From NCBI GenBank assembly GCA_007127665.1, contig SKYY01000176.1:1-10934 (forward strand): 10,934 bases of DNA. The letters are read 5' to 3'. This DNA is from Balneolales bacterium. GTDB taxonomy: Bacteria > Bacteroidota > Rhodothermia > Balneolales > Natronogracilivirgulaceae. Within the stretch, counting starts at the first letter, position 1, and each line of letters starts with the position of its first letter. The notes under the pieces are model-generated. The model was not told the DNA's origin. It was given only the letters and a program-made list of their open reading frames with translations, and did not search any database. The position numbers and the translations under genes are program-made. This document shows positions 1-7,449 of the stretch, piece by piece.

Positions 1-817
1 TGGCCTTCCACACGGGGCTCATTTCAGGCAGCCAGTAGCCGGCGAACGGCAGGTGGTAACCGCCAAAGAAAAACACGGTAATCAGCATGCTTCCGATCAC
101 CACGTGCATGTATTCAGCAAGGAAAAAGGTCCCGAACTTCATGGAGCTGTACTCGGTATGAAAACCGCCGACCAGTTCCTGTTCGGCTTCCACCAGATCA
201 AAGGGTGCACGGTTGGCCTCAGCAAAGACCGCAATAGTGAATATTATGAAGCCCAATGGGTTACGGAATATATTCCACCAGAGTTCCTGCGATTGAACAA
301 TCTCAAGGAGGCTTAGTGAACCGGCAAAGAGGATAACGGATGCCAGTGCGACGCCCATCGGCAGCTCATAGCTGATCATCTGGGCGGCGGCGCGGAGTCC
401 ACCGAGAAGGGAATATTTACTGTTGGATGCCCACCCGGCGAGGGTCACGCCGTATACCGCCAGGGAGGCCACGGCAAGCAGGTACAATACACCTACATTC
501 AGATCTGTAATGTATACGAATTCGCTGAACGGAATGATGGCGACAGTGATGATGGCGGTGCTTACCGGTATCATCGGGGCCACGGTGTAGAGAAACCGGT
601 TGGCTTTGGCCGGCACGATATCCTCTTTCAGGAAGAGCTTGATCACATCAGAAAAGGGCTGGAAGAGTCCGAGCGGACCAACCCTGTTCGGGCCGTAGCG
701 GTTCTGGATGAATGCTGAGACACGTCGTTCCGCGTATACGGCAACGGCTGCCGAGGGTAGCAGGAAAAACAGCACCACGGCGAGCATGACCAGTATTGAA
801 AAAAGTAGAGGATCCAT
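1..817 (-). CDS. nuoH: NADH-quinone oxidoreductase subunit H (NuoH), C-terminus cut by window edge
   Basis: Membrane subunit of complex I that joins the peripheral arm to the proton-pumping foot and helps form the quinone chamber. The frame from the ATG at 817 down to base 2 gives 272 residues with no stop; the family is usually about 320 to 350 residues, so roughly the last 50 to 80 are outside the window. Family motifs are clear: AERRVSAFIQNRYGPNRVGP at residues 29-48, the loop ANRAPFDLVEAEQELVGG at 201-218, and FHTEYSSMKFG just after it. Hydrophobic segments lie at about 5-27, 75-97, 109-131, 152-172, 187-204 and 229-253. The ATG follows the nuoG stop codon directly (TAAATG) with no Shine-Dalgarno sequence, which suggests translational coupling. 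It is the last nuo gene visible; the operon very probably continues with nuoI. Identification rests on conserved motifs and gene order. Confidence 0.96.
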   Translation of the reverse strand, partial: MDPLLFSILVMLAVVLFFLLPSAAVAVYAERRVSAFIQNRYGPNRVGPLGLFQPFSDVIKLFLKEDIVPAKANRFLYTVAPMIPVSTAIITVAIIPFSEFVYITDLNVGVLYLLAVASLAVYGVTLAGWASNSKYSLLGGLRAAAQMISYELPMGVALASVILFAGSLSLLEIVQSQELWWNIFRNPLGFIIFTIAVFAEANRAPFDLVEAEQELVGGFHTEYSSMKFGTFFLAEYMHVVIGSMLITVFFFGGYHLPFAGYWLPEMSPVWKA

Positions 818-2560
818 TTATGCGGGTTTAACTTCCGAATCTTGTTCCAGTTTCAGTTGAATGCCATTTTCCTCGTCCATGCGGTCATAGGAAACTTCCC
901 GGAAGACAGGGAATGTACCGGCAATATCTTCCATGATCTGGCGTGACGATTCCCAGGCGATAGTGTCGCTGTCAGACTTCATGCGGGTAAAGAACTCCCA
1001 GGCGGGAATGCAGTCAATGCGGTTGGCATCACTTACCCAGTTGTCGAATTTCGTGCCATAGTGATCCAGGCGGCCCATGGACATTTCAAGATTGAGCCGG
1101 CGGTTGGTGTACAGGGTTTCCTTGGCCGGTACGGTCCGTTGGATACGTCCGTCAACATTAACATAGGAGGCCGCGTGTTCGGCGGCCGTTGTCACCGGTA
1201 CGACCAGGTTGGCGGCACGAGTAGTATCGTTGTGGTTGGTTCCCCAGACGATCATCCAGGAGGAAGCCAGGTGTTCTTCGGTGAGTGCCGTACGCCCGAG
1301 CAGGTCGTCATCCAGAATGGCGATGATCTTCGGTTTGCCGGTTTCAATGAGTTTGATCAGTGATTTCTCATCGATTTCATCAAATCCAAGACCTTTTACA
1401 CCATTGGTGTTCGGTGCCTGGTCGTCGGAGATGAGGAATCCGTCGCCGGTTCCAGGTTCGGTGTGCGGCAGGAAACGGAAACGTGACACGCCGAGGTTGC
1501 CAAAGTATGTCCGCAAGGCGTAATTGTCTTCCACGGAGGCGTGCGGACTTCCGATAACCAGGATTTCGTCAGCCGTGACTTTTTCGAGTTCCTCCTGCAG
1601 GGTCAGTTGCGCGTTGTTCCATGATGTTCGCACTTGCCCGGCATCATCGGGTCGAAGATGCGGACGGGATATCCGGTTTTCATTGAATTTACGATAAGCA
1701 AGGCGTCCGGCGTCCGGCATCCAGTGGTCATTAACCGCTTCATTGAAACGCGGGGTGACACGCAACACGAGATTGTCGCGCGTCCAGAGCCAGGTACTGC
1801 AGCCCTTACCGTTGGTGATATCAACACTTGGCGTCTGGTTCATCTCCCAAACGCGTGCCTTGAAACGAAAATCGGCCGATGTCAGTGCCCCGACCGGACA
1901 AATATCAACGGTATTGAGTGAATAGGGGTCATCGAATTCCCGGCCGTTGGCTGTTGTTGGGTAGTTTTTGTCGCCACGAGAAATGATGGTAAGCTGATAC
2001 GTCTTGCTGATTTCGTCCGTAAAACGCACGCAGCGGGTGCAGTTGATACAGCGCTCGGCATCAAGGATGACGCGAGGCCCAAGCTGGATCGCTTTGGGCT
2101 TGTGGACTTTTTTGTGCTCGAAACGGCTGCCTTCGGGACCGTATTTGTAGGTGAGGATCTGCAGGGGGCATTCACCGGCCTGGTCACAAATGGGGCAATC
2201 CAGGGGGTGGTTGATCAGGATGAATTCCAGATTGTCGGCCTGGGCTTCCTTTACAAGTTCGTCGGTCTCATGGGTGTGGATGACCAATCCGTCTGCAAGG
2301 TCGAGACTGCAGGCGGTCATGAGTTTCGGGAAATAGCGGATCACCCGGTTGCCTTCGTCATCAATTTCAAAGACCTTTTTTTCCCTGTCAAAAACGGGCA
2401 TTCCGGCTTTCACGACGCACTGCCGGCAATTGGCCGGGATGGAAAGTGAGGGATGATAGCAAAAGAATGGCAGATCAAGGCCCTTGTCGAGCATGAACTG
2501 AAGAACCTTGCCCGGTTTCTCGAACTCGTATCGTTTGTTATCTATATAAATTTCAGGCAT
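818..2560 (-). CDS. nuoG: NADH-quinone oxidoreductase subunit G (NuoG), short form without N7
   Basis: Iron-sulfur subunit of the NADH-oxidising arm of complex I, passing electrons from NuoF towards NuoB. The N-terminal ferredoxin-like domain has the 2Fe-2S N1b ligands C34, C45, C48 and C84. The His-Cys3 site for N5 follows (H118, C122, C125, C131), then the CxxCxxC site for N4 (C171, C174, C177) with its distant partner C221. The four extra cysteines that hold cluster N7 in the E. coli and Thermus proteins are absent: only C254 lies in that region. The C-terminal half is a shrunken molybdopterin-oxidoreductase-like domain; AANLVVPVTTAAEHAASYVN at 449-468 resembles the conserved ADVVLP...AE...FVN stretch of that family. 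At 580 residues it is much shorter than the roughly 900-residue E. coli protein, but the frame is intact and ends exactly at nuoH, so this is a short form and not a broken gene. It starts 21 bases after nuoF without a Shine-Dalgarno sequence. Confidence 0.96.
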   Translation of the reverse strand: MPEIYIDNKRYEFEKPGKVLQFMLDKGLDLPFFCYHPSLSIPANCRQCVVKAGMPVFDREKKVFEIDDEGNRVIRYFPKLMTACSLDLADGLVIHTHETDELVKEAQADNLEFILINHPLDCPICDQAGECPLQILTYKYGPEGSRFEHKKVHKPKAIQLGPRVILDAERCINCTRCVRFTDEISKTYQLTIISRGDKNYPTTANGREFDDPYSLNTVDICPVGALTSADFRFKARVWEMNQTPSVDITNGKGCSTWLWTRDNLVLRVTPRFNEAVNDHWMPDAGRLAYRKFNENRISRPHLRPDDAGQVRTSWNNAQLTLQEELEKVTADEILVIGSPHASVEDNYALRTYFGNLGVSRFRFLPHTEPGTGDGFLISDDQAPNTNGVKGLGFDEIDEKSLIKLIETGKPKIIAILDDDLLGRTALTEEHLASSWMIVWGTNHNDTTRAANLVVPVTTAAEHAASYVNVDGRIQRTVPAKETLYTNRRLNLEMSMGRLDHYGTKFDNWVSDANRIDCIPAWEFFTRMKSDSDTIAWESSRQIMEDIAGTFPVFREVSYDRMDEENGIQLKLEQDSEVKPA

Positions 2561-2581
2561 GTCTGAACAGGTGATGTTACA

Positions 2582-3871
2582 TCAAGCAACGGCATAGACC
2601 GTTTTTTTGCATTTCTTTTCAAATTCTTCGCGGAACCGGTCGATGGAGTAGCGAACGGGCCATGCGGCGGCATCGGCCAGGGCGCAGATGGTGCGTCCCT
2701 CCATACGGTGGCAGATAGCAAGAAGCAGATCCAGATCCCTCATTTCGCCGTTACCGTCCTTGATTTTGCGGAGCGTTTTTTCAAGCCAGCCCGTGCCTTC
2801 CCGGCAGGGGGTGCACTGTCCGCAGGATTCATGGTCGTAGAAGTAGGAAATTCTCCAGATCAGATCCACCATATCGGTGTCTTCGTCCAGAACCACCATG
2901 CCGGCGGTTCCCATCATGGATCCGGCTTCACGCAGGGATTCGGAGTCCATTGTTACACCGTCCAGCATATCCGCCCGGAGTGGAGGGGTGGAAGAACCAC
3001 CGGGAATCAGGGCTTTGAGTTTTTTTCCACCACGGACACCACCGGCGACTTCGTTGATCAGGGTCATGATATCCATGCCTGCGGGGTATTCGTAGACGCC
3101 CGGACGGTTGACGTGTCCGGAAATACCGTAAAGAACCGGTCCCGGGTGTGTTTTCGGGCCAATATCCAGATACCACTCGGCACCATGTTGCATCACAAGG
3201 GGCACATTGGCGAGTGTCTCTATGTTGTTAATGGTTGTAGGTCGACCCCACAACCCGCGCTGAGCCGGAAACGGGGGTTTTACCCTTGGGTAGCCCCGCT
3301 TGCCTTCAAGCGACTCCATCAGCGATGATTCCTCGCCGCAAATATATGCGCCGGCACCCATGTGCGTATACATTTCCACGCTGAAATCCGATCCGAGGAT
3401 TTTCTTTCCCAGGTATCCTTTCTCGCAGGCCTGATCAATGGCTTTTTGAAGTTTCTGGATGAAGGGCCGGTATTCCCCGCGGATGTAGACATAGATCACG
3501 TCGATCTGCATGGCATATGCGGCAATGATCGCTCCTTCAATAAACAGGTGCGGATTGAATTCAAAAAGTTTTCGGTCTTTGAAGGTTCCGGGCTCGGATT
3601 CATCTCCGTTACATGCCAGATAGCGGGGTTTTCCGTCGGGTTCCGGCATGAACGACCATTTCAGACCCGCATTGAAGCCGGCGCCGCCGCGACCGCGTAT
3701 GTTTGCTGTCTTTACTTCGTTGACGACATTGGCCGGAGTCCATGTTTTCCGGTCTTTCAGAATTTTTTTGAGTGCCTGATAGCCGTTGTTTTTTTCATAC
3801 ACGGATATGTCATGCAGGTCCCGTATAGCGGGCACCAGCATGGGTTTATAAGATTTCCAGTCGTTGCTCAT
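2582..3871 (-). CDS. nuoF: NADH-quinone oxidoreductase subunit F (NuoF), NADH- and FMN-binding
   Basis: Entry point of electrons into complex I: it binds NADH and FMN and carries the 4Fe-4S cluster N3. The 429-residue protein is of normal family length. The glycine-rich nucleotide motif IRGRGGAGFNAGLKWSF is at residues 58-74, and the FMN/NADH region YICGEESSLMESLEGKRGYP at 176-195 is followed by PTTINNIETLANVP at 211-224. The N3 ligands are the CxxCxxC set C350, C353 and C356 (ESCGQCTPCREGTG) plus C396 in TICALADAAAWP. The ATG at 3871 follows the nuoE stop after 8 bases; no usable Shine-Dalgarno sequence is seen (an AAGGAT lies about 13 bases upstream, too far for normal spacing). It sits in the expected E-F-G order, and these three proteins form the NADH dehydrogenase module. 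Confidence 0.97.
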   Translation of the reverse strand: MSNDWKSYKPMLVPAIRDLHDISVYEKNNGYQALKKILKDRKTWTPANVVNEVKTANIRGRGGAGFNAGLKWSFMPEPDGKPRYLACNGDESEPGTFKDRKLFEFNPHLFIEGAIIAAYAMQIDVIYVYIRGEYRPFIQKLQKAIDQACEKGYLGKKILGSDFSVEMYTHMGAGAYICGEESSLMESLEGKRGYPRVKPPFPAQRGLWGRPTTINNIETLANVPLVMQHGAEWYLDIGPKTHPGPVLYGISGHVNRPGVYEYPAGMDIMTLINEVAGGVRGGKKLKALIPGGSSTPPLRADMLDGVTMDSESLREAGSMMGTAGMVVLDEDTDMVDLIWRISYFYDHESCGQCTPCREGTGWLEKTLRKIKDGNGEMRDLDLLLAICHRMEGRTICALADAAAWPVRYSIDRFREEFEKKCKKTVYAVA

Positions 3872-3879
3872 TGCAGATA

Positions 3880-4419
3880 TCAGGATCCTTTTTCGTGTTG
3901 GGGCATGGGGTTGGACTCGAAATCCGGCTTTTTGCCGGCCCGCAGGTCTTCAATCAGCTTGTCTACCTTTTCACGTGTGAGGTGGTTGACAAATTTGTCG
4001 TTGGTTACCTGGAGCATGGGGGCGTAGCCGCAAGCGCCAAGGCATTCCACAGACTGTACAGAGAATTCACCATCAGGTGTTGTTTCACCAGCTTTGATTC
4101 CGAGCTTCTCTTCGATGTAATGCAGCATATCGTATCCACCCGAAACCTGGCAGCTCAGACAGGTGCAAACATCCAGGACATTCCTGCCCATGGGTTTTTC
4201 GTAAAACTGGGTGTAGAAAGATACCACGCCGCGGATGTGGGCTTCCGGAACGCCAAGGGTTTTGGCTACCAGTTGCTGTACAGAGGGATCGGAGTGTCCG
4301 AACTTGTCCTGTGCGTACCAGAGCGCCGGGAGCACTGCTGATAGTTTATCAGGGTATTTTGCCGTGATTTTTTCGATCTCTTTGAGATCTTTTGCAGTAA
4401 AGGTATAGGTTTCAGCCAT
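3880..4419 (-). CDS. nuoE: NADH-quinone oxidoreductase subunit E (NuoE), 2Fe-2S thioredoxin-like
   Basis: 24-kDa-type subunit of the NADH dehydrogenase module, with a helical N-terminal part and a thioredoxin-like ferredoxin fold holding the 2Fe-2S cluster N1a next to the FMN of NuoF. The four ligands are visible as C85 and C90 in VCTCLSC and C126 and C130 in VECLGACGYAPML; the spacing 5/36/4 equals that of the E. coli protein as I recall it. The helical region includes LPALWYAQDKFGH (30-42) and HIRGVVSFYTQFYEKPMGRN (61-80), both typical of the family. Its 179 residues are normal in length, with a short polar C-terminal tail rich in Lys and Pro. The start lies 2 bases after the nuoD stop, so translation is probably coupled. 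Confidence 0.97.
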   Translation of the reverse strand: MAETYTFTAKDLKEIEKITAKYPDKLSAVLPALWYAQDKFGHSDPSVQQLVAKTLGVPEAHIRGVVSFYTQFYEKPMGRNVLDVCTCLSCQVSGGYDMLHYIEEKLGIKAGETTPDGEFSVQSVECLGACGYAPMLQVTNDKFVNHLTREKVDKLIEDLRAGKKPDFESNPMPQHEKGS

Positions 4420-4421
4420 AA

Positions 4422-5717
4422 TTACTTGTCTGAGTCTCCCATTACCGGATCCAGCCCGCCGATTACCACAACGGTATCAGCGACCATTTCACCGTCCAGA
4501 ATGGTTTCCAGTCCCTGCAGGTTGCTGAAGGACGGGGATTTGATTTTCAGGCGCCAGGGGTGTCCTGTTCCGTCACTTTGAATATAGAACCCGAGTTCGC
4601 CTTTGGGGGCTTCGATGGCATGGTAGCTTTCCGCTCCGGCAGGAGGGCAGACCCCGGTATCGGTCATCATGAAATCGTGGATAAGCCCCTCCATGGAGTA
4701 GTAGACTTCATCCTTGGAGGGATAGCTTTTCTTGGCGTCATCCACACGGATCGGCCCTTTTTTGGGCATTTTTTCAAAGCATTGTTCGATGATGCTGACA
4801 GACTCCGCCATCTCTTCCATCCGGCAATAGTATCTTGCCAGGTTGTCACCTTCTGTGCGGGTTGGAACCATGAAATCCATCTGGTCATATAGCATGTACG
4901 GTTCGAAGGTGCGGATATCGTAGGCGATGCCTGTAGCCCTCAGCGATGGTCCGGCCAGTCCGATGGCAATACCTTCTTCGTGGCCAATGGCACCTACGCC
5001 ATTGTTTCTGTCGACAAAAATCCTGTTGCGGTCAAGGATTTTATGCCAGCCTCTGAGTTCATCGGGAAATTCCCGCACAAATTTGCGGATCTTCTCTTCG
5101 GCAACCGGAGTGAAGTCATTGTTCACACCACCGATCCGTGAATGAGAGACCGTGAACCGGTGTCCGGCCACCTCATCGAAGATATCATAGAGTTTCTCCC
5201 TTTCCCGGAAAGTCCAGAGAAAAAACGAGAGCGCACCGGCATCCATGATCATGGTCCCCAGCCACAAAAGATGTGAGGATATACGGGCCAGCTCACAGCA
5301 AATCATGCGGATATAGGTGGCCCGCTCGGGAACCTCTATATTGGCTATTTTTTCAACGGCAAGGCAGAGTGCGACATTGTTGCTGTACGGGGAGAGGTAG
5401 TCCATGCGGTCGGTGTATGGCATGAACTCCTGATAGGTTTTGTTCTCTGCCATTTTTTCGATACCGCGGTGCAGATAGCCGGTGTCGAGACGGCATTTGG
5501 TGATTACTTCGCCGTCCAGTTCCATGAGTACGCGAAGCACGCCATGGGTTGCGGGGTGCTGTGGGCCCATATTGAGTGTCATGCGGGTCGCCAGCGGGTC
5601 GCTCTCGTCAAGTTCCACTGTGGCATGCTTGTCTTCAAGGCTTTTGTACAATGCCTCCTGGTGTTCCCTGAAGTAGGTGGGCTTTTTTCGTGATATATTG
5701 GAATTAGTTTGAAACAT
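4422..5717 (-). CDS. nuoD: NADH-quinone oxidoreductase subunit D (NuoD), quinone-site subunit
   Basis: 49-kDa-type subunit of complex I, related to the large subunit of NiFe hydrogenases. With NuoB it builds the quinone-reduction site. The signature GPQHPATHGVLR is at residues 51-62. H58 and Y107 (in TDRMDYLSPYSNN) keep the 49-residue spacing of the two quinone-headgroup residues known in Thermus (His38 and Tyr87). Further family blocks are RISSHLLWLGTMIMDAGA, HRFTVSHSRIGGVNNDF and, near the end, EAPKGELGFYIQSDG and DPVMGDSDK, the last being the usual C-terminus. The protein has 431 residues; about 45 precede the first conserved block, slightly longer than many bacterial homologues. NuoC is encoded by a separate gene upstream, not fused to NuoD as in E. 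coli. The start is 11 bases after the nuoC stop, with no Shine-Dalgarno sequence. Confidence 0.97.
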   Translation of the reverse strand: MFQTNSNISRKKPTYFREHQEALYKSLEDKHATVELDESDPLATRMTLNMGPQHPATHGVLRVLMELDGEVITKCRLDTGYLHRGIEKMAENKTYQEFMPYTDRMDYLSPYSNNVALCLAVEKIANIEVPERATYIRMICCELARISSHLLWLGTMIMDAGALSFFLWTFREREKLYDIFDEVAGHRFTVSHSRIGGVNNDFTPVAEEKIRKFVREFPDELRGWHKILDRNRIFVDRNNGVGAIGHEEGIAIGLAGPSLRATGIAYDIRTFEPYMLYDQMDFMVPTRTEGDNLARYYCRMEEMAESVSIIEQCFEKMPKKGPIRVDDAKKSYPSKDEVYYSMEGLIHDFMMTDTGVCPPAGAESYHAIEAPKGELGFYIQSDGTGHPWRLKIKSPSFSNLQGLETILDGEMVADTVVVIGGLDPVMGDSDK

Positions 5718-5728
5718 ATGGTGTGCCG

Positions 5729-6232
5729 TCAGTCGTGATCCGGGGTCGAGGTGGGCATTTCAAGTGAGCCGGGTACTCCAAGCAGTGGAAATTCCTTTCG
5801 CAACGGATAGTATTTGAAGTCCTCGGGGAGAAAAATTCTGCGAAGGTCGGGGTGTCCGTCAAACCGGATACCAAACATATCGAACACTTCCCGTTCGTTC
5901 CAGTTGGCGCTTTTCCAGATATCGGTTACGGAAGGCAGAACGGGATTTTCCTCTTCCACACGCACTTTGAGAAACAGTCTCTGGCGGTTTCTCAGTGATA
6001 TGAGGTGGTAGATCACCTCGAACCGGTCATCCGACGTAAACCGGTCTGTTCCGATGATTTCATTCAGGTAGATGAAATGCAGGGTATTTTTCAGGAAACG
6101 GCATGCGTCAAGCAGGCGGTCCCGTTTTATACGGACAAGAGGATGAACGTAGTCGACATTCATTTCCAGAAGGTCGTCACCCATGAATTCACGGATACCG
6201 TGCAGTAAATTGTCTCTGATTTCGGTATTCAT
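5729..6232 (-). CDS. nuoC: NADH-quinone oxidoreductase subunit C (NuoC)
   Basis: 30-kDa-type structural subunit of the connecting module of complex I; it carries no cofactor and packs against NuoD and NuoB. The family signature is intact: NEREVFDMFGIRFDGHPDLR at residues 112-131, followed by RIFLPEDFKYYPLRKEFPLL at 132-151. The 167-residue length is typical of the stand-alone form in bacteria with unfused NuoC and NuoD. The N-terminal half (about residues 1-105) is the less conserved alpha/beta domain. The start ATG at 6232 is 9 bases after the nuoB stop and has no Shine-Dalgarno sequence. The short C-terminal tail after PLLG is polar and not conserved. Confidence 0.96.
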   Translation of the reverse strand: MNTEIRDNLLHGIREFMGDDLLEMNVDYVHPLVRIKRDRLLDACRFLKNTLHFIYLNEIIGTDRFTSDDRFEVIYHLISLRNRQRLFLKVRVEEENPVLPSVTDIWKSANWNEREVFDMFGIRFDGHPDLRRIFLPEDFKYYPLRKEFPLLGVPGSLEMPTSTPDHD

Positions 6233-6241
6233 CTTTGGCGC

Positions 6242-6724
6242 CTAACTGTCAAGTTTTAGGGATTGCTGTTCCTTGATCTTGTCCTGGATCTTCAGGATTG
6301 CATTTATGATGGATTCGGGCCGGGGCGGACAGCCGGAGATGTAGTAGTCAACGGGCAGGAAGTTATCTACGCCTTGTACGACGCCATAGCATCGGTGCAT
6401 TCCGCCGGTGGAGGCACAAGCTCCCATGGCGATGCACCATTTAGGGTCAGGCATCTGGTCCCAGACCCTGCGGATGGCATGCGACATTTTATAGGTGCAC
6501 CAGCCGGCGACGATCATCACGTCGCTTTGGCGGGGCGAGAAGCGGAAAACTTCGGAACCAAATCGCGCGGCATCATATTTTGGCCCGGCAAATGCCATCA
6601 TTTCTATGGCGCAGCACGCCAGGCCCATGGGCATTGGCCAAACCGAATTGGCCCTGCCCCATTTTGTCAGTGCATCTATAGTTGTGGTGAAGTAACCTTC
6701 ACCCATAACACGATCTAGACTCAT
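6242..6724 (-). CDS. nuoB: NADH-quinone oxidoreductase subunit B (NuoB), cluster N2
   Basis: Subunit holding the terminal 4Fe-4S cluster N2, which hands electrons to quinone at the interface with NuoD and NuoH. All four N2 ligands are present: the tandem pair C37-C38 in [14 protein letters not shown]103 in [12 protein letters not shown], and C132 in [11 protein letters not shown]. Other family blocks are [20 protein letters not shown] at 48-67 and [18 protein letters not shown] at 79-96. Extra cysteines occur near the ligands (C76, C97, C112); they are not known N2 ligands, and I believe similar residues occur in related Bacteroidota-type proteins. Length is 160 residues, normal for the family. 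The start lies 9 bases after the nuoA stop. Confidence 0.97.
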   Translation of the reverse strand: MSLDRVMGEGYFTTTIDALTKWGRANSVWPMPMGLACCAIEMMAFAGPKYDAARFGSEVFRFSPRQSDVMIVAGWCTYKMSHAIRRVWDQMPDPKWCIAMGACASTGGMHRCYGVVQGVDNFLPVDYYISGCPPRPESIINAILKIQDKIKEQQSLKLDS

Positions 6725-6733
6725 AATTCTTTG

Positions 6734-7141
6734 TCAGGAAATTTGATAATTTTTTTCTTCGCTCTTCGGGCCCTGCACCGGGTCGGCAGACCATTCAAAA
6801 CTGCCTTTTTTCAATGTATACACAAGGCCAAGGAAAAGTATGAAAATAAATAGCATCATGGCCCATAACGTTCCCTGACCAAACTCCTGGTAACGGACAG
6901 CCCAAGGGTAGATGAAAATCACTTCCAGGTCGAAAACGATGAACTCCATGGCGATAATATAAAAACTGACGGAATAGCGGTCACGTGCCTGACCGACGGG
7001 ATCCATTCCGCTTTCATAGGCACCAAGCTTGTTGGAAGCGGGCCTGCGCGGACCCAGCAGGCGGGATAAGACAATGAACGCCATTGCTGTAACGACTGCC
7101 AGAGCAATGAGAAGAAGGACGGGTATATATTGTTCGAGCAT
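6734..7141 (-). CDS. nuoA: NADH-quinone oxidoreductase subunit A (NuoA), first gene of the operon
   Basis: Small membrane subunit of complex I beside NuoH, near the quinone entrance. The chosen start is the ATG at 7141, giving 135 residues beginning MLEQYIPVLLLIA, which matches the family N-terminus. The frame stays open to an ATG at 7213, but those 24 extra residues are polar, unlike the family, and would overlap the candidate promoter. Three hydrophobic segments lie at about 5-28, 58-80 and 91-110. Conserved features are the loop KLGAYESGMDPVG (38-50) and the acidic pair D71 and E73 in FDLEVIFIYPW, corresponding to the conserved acidic residues of the second helix in E. coli NuoA. A weak AGGA lies only 3 bases before the ATG. 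As the leading gene of nuoA-H, its upstream region should hold the main operon promoter. Confidence 0.94.
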   Translation of the reverse strand: MLEQYIPVLLLIALAVVTAMAFIVLSRLLGPRRPASNKLGAYESGMDPVGQARDRYSVSFYIIAMEFIVFDLEVIFIYPWAVRYQEFGQGTLWAMMLFIFILFLGLVYTLKKGSFEWSADPVQGPKSEEKNYQIS

Positions 7142-7184
7142 TATTCCTATGCAAGGATAAGTAAATAGCTGAATTTCGGGACTA

Positions 7185-7213
7185 AAATTACCTCCGATAT
7201 GGGCTAATGTCAA
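7185..7213 (-). promoter_or_regulatory. Candidate sigma-70-like promoter of the nuo operon
   Basis: On the minus strand a perfect TTGACA (7213 to 7208) is followed after 17 bases by TAATTT (7190 to 7185), a poor -10 match. It lies about 44 bases ahead of the chosen nuoA start, leaving a short leader. The perfect -35 and ideal spacing support it. Against it, the -10 is weak and sigma factors of Bacteroidota often use a different consensus; the nearby TATCCTTG (7159 to 7152) is an alternative -7 element, although it would leave a leader of only a few bases. Confidence 0.3.
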
Positions 7214-7333
7214 TCAAAACAGACAAGGTGCTGCTTGCTTTTGAAAAAAAAGCACTTTTCGAGAGCTGATGGGTTCATCCCGGCAACGCTTTCCGGATTT
7301 TGACTGTTTAAGAGAGTGAAAAAAATAGTTACC

Positions 7334-7361
7334 TTGGTGAATAATGTAATTATGGCATAAT
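7334..7361 (+). promoter_or_regulatory. Candidate promoter of the bfn-bshC-fcl operon
   Basis: TTGGTG (7334-7339) and CATAAT (7356-7361) are separated by 16 bases. CATAAT differs from the TATAAT consensus at one base. Transcription from here would begin near 7368, directly at the base of the hairpin that starts at 7369. The alternative TATCCTTG at 7378-7385 would instead place the hairpin across the promoter as an operator-like element. The sequence alone does not decide between them. Confidence 0.3.
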
Positions 7362-7368
7362 CGTACGT

Positions 7369-7415
7369 TTATCCGTGTATCCTTGCTTGTGACCGAGTTC
7401 CGGATTCACGGATGA
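7369..7415 (+). promoter_or_regulatory. Imperfect 14-pair inverted repeat upstream of the nuclease-family gene
   Basis: The left arm TTATCCGTGTATCC (7369-7382) pairs with the right arm GGATTCACGGATGA (7402-7415): 12 Watson-Crick pairs, one T-G wobble near the base and one T-T mismatch in the middle. The loop is 19 bases. No T-run follows on either strand, so a terminator is unlikely. It ends 34 bases before the TTG start of the downstream gene. It may be a 5'-end RNA hairpin or a DNA operator; both readings are inference. Confidence 0.6.
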
Positions 7416-7449
7416 CCCAACATAGCAACCACAAAATTTATACGCTGTT

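Larger units (their letters stand above)
7142..7449. other. Divergent intergenic region between nuoA and the bfn-bshC-fcl operon
   Basis: These 308 bases separate two outward-facing transcription units and must hold both promoters. No convincing gene is present. Visible elements are a candidate nuoA promoter (7185-7213, minus), a candidate promoter for the rightward genes (7334-7361, plus) and a strong imperfect hairpin (7369-7415). There is also a weak AT-rich stem, TGCTTTT/AAAAGCA (7236-7242 with 7248-7254), and a 9-base direct repeat, TTCCGGATT, at 7291-7299 and 7398-7406. The octamer TATCCTTG occurs once in each direction (plus at 7378-7385; minus at 7152-7159); it is one base off the Bacteroidota -7 consensus TAnnTTTG. 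I do not see a matching TTTG element at the usual upstream distance for either copy. Confidence 0.7.

Noticed and set aside
53..316. 87-residue plus-strand open frame at the window start
   Set aside because: It is antisense to nuoH, which reads through the whole stretch on the minus strand with intact family motifs.
818..2560. NuoG as a truncated pseudogene
   Set aside because: The frame is uninterrupted, all N1b, N4 and N5 ligands are present and the stop codon directly adjoins the nuoH start, as in an intact operon.
2708..4027. Two plus-strand open frames of about 200 residues (2708-3328, 3362-4027)
   Set aside because: Both lie opposite nuoF and the end of nuoE, whose coding is certain from iron-sulfur motifs. 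The antisense frames have no family features.
7142..7213. Longer nuoA start at 7213, adding 24 residues
   Set aside because: The extra segment is polar and unlike NuoA N-termini, and it would overlap the TTGACA candidate promoter. The ATG at 7141 gives the family start.
7236..7254. Rho-independent terminator at the TGCTTTT/AAAAGCA stem
   Set aside because: The stem is AT-rich, no gene ends nearby on either strand, and the region lies between divergent genes where no terminator is expected.
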